Below, in pieces: positions 37,103 through 40,970 of a stretch of DNA of 40,970 bases. A program made the position numbers and the translations under genes. Source of the DNA: Sphingomonas spermidinifaciens (lineage in GTDB: Bacteria; Pseudomonadota; Alphaproteobacteria; Sphingomonadales; Sphingomonadaceae). The DNA lies in contig NZ_NWMW01000004.1 in the NCBI RefSeq assembly GCF_002351485.1, forward strand, positions 1 through 40,970, in the 5' to 3' direction. The notes under the pieces are model-generated. The model worked only from the letters and a program-made list of their open reading frames with translations. It was not told where the DNA came from and searched no databases. Position 1 is the first letter of the stretch; each line of letters opens with the position of its first letter.

Positions 37103-40018
37103 TTACCGGCTCATGCCACGATCACGGTCGCGGCCTTGTCCGACCGACTGCGCCAGCTCCTGCCCGATCGACTTGCCCCGCTCCATGTTCAACTCCAGCT
37201 CGGGGGCGCGACGGCGCAACACGGATTCGAGCTGTGGGTCGCGGTGCAACCCGCCCGCGATGCCCTCCATCCGCTTGCCAAGTTTCTCCGCGCCCGCGCG
37301 GTCGCCGGCACGCTCCATGTTGGCCCGCGCTTCCTTCATGCCCTGCCACTGCTCCACGAACCGGCCCGCGCGCTTCTCCGGGTCGGTGCGGACCTGGCGC
37401 TCCGTCTCCATCGCCTTCGCCGCCCCGCCAGTGTTGCCCTCGGCCGCGTCGCGCGCGAGCCGGGGGTCGCGCTCGATCGCGCTGGCGAGGTCGCGCGCGC
37501 CATGCGGCCGCACCTGGTCGAGCGCGTCGCCGGCCTTCGCCAGCGCCTGTTCCTGGTGCGCCAGCACCGGCAATCCCTTGTCCCGCATCCGGCTTATATC
37601 CGCTGCGGCGCGCCCATAGCGTTCGATCGCGCGGGCCTGCGAGGGCGCCAGCGGCCGATCGGCCGCGAGGCGCTCCGGCGACGTCGTTTTTTCCGCCGCT
37701 GGTTTCGGCCGGAACCCGGCGAACATGCCCCGCGCCTTGGCCTGCACCTTCTCGACCACCTGACGCGCGAGTTCCGGGAACCGGATCTCGCGCCGATCGG
37801 CGAACGCGCGCGCCTGATCCTGCTCGGGCCGGGCGTAGTCACCGGCCATGTCCTTGCCCCGGTCGCGCGACAGGGCGCGGACAAGCTGGCGCTGGTCGGC
37901 GAAGTCGTCGCGGCCGTAATGGAGCTGCGCGCCGTCGCGGTGTCGCGACATGCCAACATAGGCGCTGTGCCGGTCCATGCCGGGGGTGGCGAGAACGTGG
38001 GCGCGATCGACCGTCACGCCCTGCGCCTTGTGGAAGGTAGCGGCGTAGCCGTGATCGACCGCGGCATAGTCCTTCGCATCGAACGCGACGCGCGCGCCAC
38101 TGTCGAGCCGAACCTTCATCCCCTCGGCCGATACCTGCTCGATCGTGCCAAGCGTGCCGTTCTTCACCCCCAGCGACCGCTCGTTCCGCAGGAACATCAA
38201 GCGGTCGCCGCGCGCGAACTGGCGCGCCCCGCGATCGGCGCTGAACGCCACGTCGTCGCCAAGGTCGCCGGTCGCGCGAAGTCGTCCGCGCGCCTCCTCG
38301 TTCAGCGCGCGGACCTCGGCGTTGGTGTGGGTGAGAATGACGCGGGATTTGCCCGGCTCGGCCTGCCGCGCACGATCCCAACCGTCGACCAGCTCGCCCC
38401 GTGCAGCCTCGCGGGTGTCGGCCGCCTGAACCATGCCCTTGCCGTCATAGGCATGGATCGCCTCGCCGGTGCGCCCTGTCGCCAGCGCGCGCGTCGCGCC
38501 CTGCTGCCAGTCCTCGCGCTGCCGCCTGATCTCGGTGATCTCGGCCGCGCCGTGGCGCTCGGTGACGCTGCGGAACGCCGCGCCTGCCTCGATCGCCTGC
38601 AACTGCTCGGGGTCGCCGACCAGCACCACCTTGGCTCCGGCGTCGCGGGCCTGGGACAGCACCCGCTCCATCTGGCGCGAGCCGATCATGCCCGCCTCGT
38701 CCACGACCAGCACATCCTTGGGGCCAAGCTGCTCGCGCCCCTGCCCCCATGCGTGTTCAAGGCTCGCGATGGTGCGCGAGCTGATGCCGGACCCGGCCTC
38801 AAGGTTCTCCGCCGCGATGCCCGACAAGGCCGCGCCGCGCACCGTGTAGCCCTCCCGCTCCCACGCCTCGCGCGCGACGCCGAGCATGGCGGATTTGCCC
38901 GAACCGGCGTAGCCGACGACGGACGCCAGCCCTTCCCTCCCGGTGATATGGTCGAAGGCGTCACGCTGCTCGGCCGACAGGACAAGGCCGCGCGCCTTGG
39001 CTGCGCCGATCGCAGCGTCACGCTGGCGATCGGCGACGCCGTGACCGTCGCGCGTCGCCAGCTCGCCCGCGCCATGCTCAAGCCGGTTCTCCACCGCGAT
39101 CATGTCGCGGGACGTGAACCGCTCCTGGTCGCGGCCGTCCTTCCCCAATGCGACCAGCTCGGGGCTGGCGCGCACGGCCCCCATCACTTGGTCGAACTGC
39201 TCCTTGCCGTCGCTGTGCCGGAACGCGAACACGGCAAGGTCGCGGGTGGTGAACGTGGCCTGCTGGCGGGTGATCGCGTCTAACGCGACATTGGGGCTGG
39301 CGATGATCTTCTCGCCGTTCTCGCGGGCGATGCGGGTGTGATCCTCGATCCGTTCCGCCTCAAGCCCCTGCTCCGGCCTGCGCGATGCTGCGGGTCCGAT
39401 CTTGTGCTGCGGCTCCAGCTCGATCCCCTGCGCCTCATAGGAGCGATGGTCGATACGGCCCTCAAGTCCCAGCTCGGCCATGCGCTCGTTGACATGCGCG
39501 CTCCACGCCTCGCGCCAGTCCTTCAACAGCTCGGTGTTGTTCCAGTCCCGGTTCTTCTTCCCGAACCCCTCCGGCCCCACGTCGCGCATCGCCAGCATGA
39601 CGTGCGCGTGCGGCTTCGACGTGCCGTCCTTCGCCTTGTCCCAATGCACGTTCAGGTCCGCGACCATCCCGCGATCGACAAACTGCTTCTTCACGAAGTC
39701 GCGCGCGAGCGCGACGCCCTGCTTCTCGTTCATCTCGCGCGGAATCGAGAACTCGACCTCGCGAGCAAGCTGCGCGTCCTTGCGCTTCTCGCCTGCCTCC
39801 ACCTCATTCCACAAGGTCGAGCGATCGTTTAAACGCTCCGGCGTACCCTCTGGCAACATCACCTCGGAGTAGATCACGCCCGCCTTGTTGCTGAAGTCGT
39901 GATCGCGCCCGAGTCGGTCATCGTGCAGCTCGGATGCGGAACGATAGGCGGCGCTCGCGACGGCGCTCGATCCGTTCGCGCGGCTGATGACCTTGGCGGA
40001 AAAGTGATAGATCGCCAT
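37103..40018 (-). CDS. traA: Ti-type TraA relaxase-helicase (MOBQ)
   Basis: A 971-residue conjugative relaxase. The N-terminal MobA/MobL nuclease has the likely catalytic Tyr25 in SAVASAAYRSAS and the histidine metal triad (His125 in NVHWDKAKDG, then His137 and His139 in KPHAHVML). The central RecD-like helicase has Walker A VVGYAGSGKS (367-376) and Walker B DVLVVDEAGMI; later helicase motifs include LVGDPEQLQAIE and ATFHKAQGVTVD. The C-terminal third is charged and repetitive. Shorter than Ti TraA (about 1100). It cleaves oriT, which lies just upstream at 40048-40076, and unwinds the strand for transfer. Divergent from traC-traD-orf-traG. Confidence 0.94.
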   Translation of the reverse strand: MAIYHFSAKVISRANGSSAVASAAYRSASELHDDRLGRDHDFSNKAGVIYSEVMLPEGTPERLNDRSTLWNEVEAGEKRKDAQLAREVEFSIPREMNEKQGVALARDFVKKQFVDRGMVADLNVHWDKAKDGTSKPHAHVMLAMRDVGPEGFGKKNRDWNNTELLKDWREAWSAHVNERMAELGLEGRIDHRSYEAQGIELEPQHKIGPAASRRPEQGLEAERIEDHTRIARENGEKIIASPNVALDAITRQQATFTTRDLAVFAFRHSDGKEQFDQVMGAVRASPELVALGKDGRDQERFTSRDMIAVENRLEHGAGELATRDGHGVADRQRDAAIGAAKARGLVLSAEQRDAFDHITGREGLASVVGYAGSGKSAMLGVAREAWEREGYTVRGAALSGIAAENLEAGSGISSRTIASLEHAWGQGREQLGPKDVLVVDEAGMIGSRQMERVLSQARDAGAKVVLVGDPEQLQAIEAGAAFRSVTERHGAAEITEIRRQREDWQQGATRALATGRTGEAIHAYDGKGMVQAADTREAARGELVDGWDRARQAEPGKSRVILTHTNAEVRALNEEARGRLRATGDLGDDVAFSADRGARQFARGDRLMFLRNERSLGVKNGTLGTIEQVSAEGMKVRLDSGARVAFDAKDYAAVDHGYAATFHKAQGVTVDRAHVLATPGMDRHSAYVGMSRHRDGAQLHYGRDDFADQRQLVRALSRDRGKDMAGDYARPEQDQARAFADRREIRFPELARQVVEKVQAKARGMFAGFRPKPAAEKTTSPERLAADRPLAPSQARAIERYGRAAADISRMRDKGLPVLAHQEQALAKAGDALDQVRPHGARDLASAIERDPRLARDAAEGNTGGAAKAMETERQVRTDPEKRAGRFVEQWQGMKEARANMERAGDRAGAEKLGKRMEGIAGGLHRDPQLESVLRRRAPELELNMERGKSIGQELAQSVGQGRDRDRGMSR

Positions 40019-40047
40019 GACGCTCGCGATACTGCCTTACTTAGCGC

Positions 40048-40076
40048 ACGTCGGCAACGACGTATAAGCGCGCACT
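40048..40076 (-). other. oriT: Origin of transfer (nic region)
   Basis: Between traA and traC, an inverted repeat ACGTCG-GCAA-CGACGT (40048-40063) adjoins, on the minus strand, AGTGCGCGCTTATACG (40076-40061). That core resembles the nick region of MOBQ-type oriTs, which share a GTGCGC/TTATACG-like core. Placement between the divergent relaxase and traC genes is where Ti-type oriTs lie. The exact nick cannot be assigned from sequence alone. Confidence 0.65.
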
Positions 40077-40133
40077 CACAACTCGCTGCGCTCCTCGTGA
40101 TTGACTTGATGCTGCTTTCTCAGCCGTTCGCGC

Positions 40134-40161
40134 TTTACCCCGACACCGGCTGCGCTAGAGT
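40134..40161 (+). promoter_or_regulatory. Candidate promoter of the traC-traD-orf-traG operon
   Basis: TTTACC (40134-40139), a 16-bp spacer and TAGAGT (40156-40161), 33 bases before the traC ATG. An approximate match to a sigma-70-type promoter; no competing candidate nearby. Confidence 0.4.
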
Positions 40162-40194
40162 GCTTCGACTGATGATCGCGGAAGGGTAGAGGCG

Positions 40195-40524
40195 ATGAGG
40201 AAGGTGCGCGATTACGATGCGGAGTTGAAGGCGCTCGGCGACAAGGCCCGCGCCCTCAAGGCGAAGCGGGTCGAACAGCTCGGCCAGCTCGTCGCTGCAA
40301 CCGGGGCCGATGCGCTCGATGCCGAGACATTGGCGGGCGTGCTGCTCGATGCGATCGGATCAAAGGATGCGAGCGCGAAGGAGGCATGGCGCGCGAAGGG
40401 CGCTGTCTTCTTTCAACGGCGCGGGCGCAAAGGTGGCGGCGCTGCTGCGATCGACGGATCGGGCGCTGCGGCTGAACCGGGCGGCGACGCTGCGGGCGGA
40501 AGCGGCGGAACGGCGAACGGATAG
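40195..40524 (+). CDS. traC: TraC-like relaxosome accessory protein
   Basis: A 109-residue protein with the Ti-type TraC layout: charged N-terminal helix (MRKVRDYDAELKALGDKARALK), GQLVAATGADALDAETLAGVLL in the middle, EAWRAKGAVFFQ after it, and a Gly/Ala-rich tail. TraC proteins assist TraA at oriT. The last 92 bases overlap the traD frame, where the tail is simple sequence. Confidence 0.82.
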   Translation: MRKVRDYDAELKALGDKARALKAKRVEQLGQLVAATGADALDAETLAGVLLDAIGSKDASAKEAWRAKGAVFFQRRGRKGGGAAAIDGSGAAAEPGGDAAGGSGGTANG

Positions 40525-40762
40525 CAGGGCCTGGGTCGTGCAACGCCGTGAACGAGCACGCCACCTGATCGAGCTGGGCGGACTCGTTCAGAAGGCCGGC
40601 TTGGTCGAGCTGGCGGACGACGATCGCGCCACCCTCTACGGCGCGTTGCTCGATCTTGCTGGACGCGCGCGCGGTGATGACGCCAGCGACGTGCTGGCGC
40701 TGTGGAAGCGGCGCGGCAAGCGGGCGTTCGATGCGAGAGAGGAAGCAACGGAGGCGAGCTGA
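40433..40762 (+). CDS. traD: TraD-like mobilization protein
   Basis: A 109-residue protein from the GTG at 40433, with the Ti-type TraD core RTDSRAWVVQRRERARHLIELGGLVQKAGL, then DDDRATLYGALLDLA and WKRRGKRAFD. TraD is small and helps Ti-type transfer; its biochemical role is unclear. The start is uncertain. I chose the GTG because the family begins shortly before LNRAA; no ATG fits. The 5' part overlaps traC in another frame. The TGA overlaps the next ATG. Confidence 0.78.
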   Translation: MAALLRSTDRALRLNRAATLRAEAAERRTDSRAWVVQRRERARHLIELGGLVQKAGLVELADDDRATLYGALLDLAGRARGDDASDVLALWKRRGKRAFDAREEATEAS

Positions 40763-40970
40763 TGGCGGATTTCAATATCGAAGCGATCCGGGCGGAAATC
40801 CGCGCGCTGCGCTTCAAGCGCGGATCGGTCGCCGAAGTCGCCATGTGGCGCGAGGACATGGCGGACTCGCGCGCCAACCTCGTCATCGAGAACATGATCC
40901 CGACGCCCAACGAGGATGCGTTTTTCGACATGATGCTGGACGAGGCCGTGCCCCCTCCCCTTGTCTCGCA
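40722..40970. repeat. Terminal direct repeat, copy 2 (circular overlap)
   Basis: Identical to bases 1-249. It shows that the record wraps around a circle of 40,721 bp. Confidence 0.95.
40762..40970 (+). CDS. 5' part of the small tra gene, repeated by the circular overlap
   Basis: The same gene as 41-325, cut off by the end of the window. Not a second copy; see the terminal repeat. Confidence 0.85.
   Translation, partial: MADFNIEAIRAEIRALRFKRGSVAEVAMWREDMADSRANLVIENMIPTPNEDAFFDMMLDEAVPPPLVS

Noticed and set aside
36719..39283. An 854-codon open frame on the plus strand opposite traA
   Set aside because: Antisense shadow of an intact relaxase with clear motifs; low-complexity His/Arg/Leu-rich protein without a start signal.
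1..40970. CRISPR arrays, tRNA, rRNA, integron attC sites and riboswitches
   Set aside because: I looked for regularly spaced repeats, cloverleaf-like sequences and known leader motifs and saw none. The only regular repeat arrays are the iterons and the CGCTTAG heptads.

Overview
This window looks like a complete small circular plasmid of an alphaproteobacterium, most likely a sphingomonad. Bases 1-249 are repeated exactly at 40722-40970, so the molecule closes at 40,721 bp. Reasons for the assignment: high GC; an iteron-type RepA/ParA backbone; a Ti-type TraA/TraC/TraD/TraG mobilization set without any mating-pair (VirB/Trb) genes; and the overall look of the proteins. The host is inferred from protein style only; no search was run.

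Layout. (1) Backbone, 40195-7093 across the join: a tra operon (traC, traD, a small gene, traG); an origin with six iterons and a perfect DnaA box; repA, a small partition partner and parA on the minus strand, with parA bracketed by a 31-bp repeat; a broken SprT-like gene; a DUF4160/DUF2442 toxin-antitoxin-like pair; a second broken gene; and an HNH protein. traA, a DUF6118 gene and oriT close the circle on the other side (36276-40076). (2) Sulfur island, 7431-16489: two divergent operons. The minus-strand genes encode a persulfide-dioxygenase-like MBL protein, two half-size YeeE/YedE channels, a DUF442 rhodanese-like protein, a type II sulfide:quinone oxidoreductase, a TauE/SafE exporter, a membrane Lgt-like/TlpA fusion, two DsbA-like thiol oxidoreductases and a second MBL protein. 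The plus-strand genes encode a 1-Cys-type peroxiredoxin, an ArsR regulator and an exported DsrE-like protein. The island is bracketed by two near-identical dyad sites in direct orientation. (3) A 3.07-kb TniA/TniB/resolvase transposon at 16499-19571 with 47-bp inverted repeats; its tniA carries an in-frame amber codon. (4) Metal island, 19700-36138: a two-lobed aspartic protease with a PDZ domain, a MerR regulator, a CDF-like transporter, a cytochrome c-FTR1 permease, czcICBA, an SRPBCC protein, two MliC-like lipoproteins, a ZIP-like protein, a second CDF-like protein, a P1B-4 type ATPase and a HAD phosphatase.

How it works together. The sulfur island can be read as a sulfide/persulfide detoxification pathway: SQR makes persulfide, rhodanese and dioxygenase oxidise it, TauE/YeeE proteins move sulfur oxyanions or thiosulfate, and a periplasmic thiol-disulfide relay plus a peroxiredoxin deal with reactive sulfur. 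An ArsR repressor is the likely sensor. The metal island is a Zn/Cd/Co (possibly Pb) efflux system. Two promoters with the 19-bp spacer typical of MerR activators share the same dyad, so the protease and the CDF-FTR1 operon probably answer to the same MerR protein.

The most unusual points are the recombination-site-like repeats bracketing the sulfur island beside a resolvase-bearing transposon, the dense periplasmic thiol machinery inside an SQR operon, and the MerR-type promoter in front of the protease.
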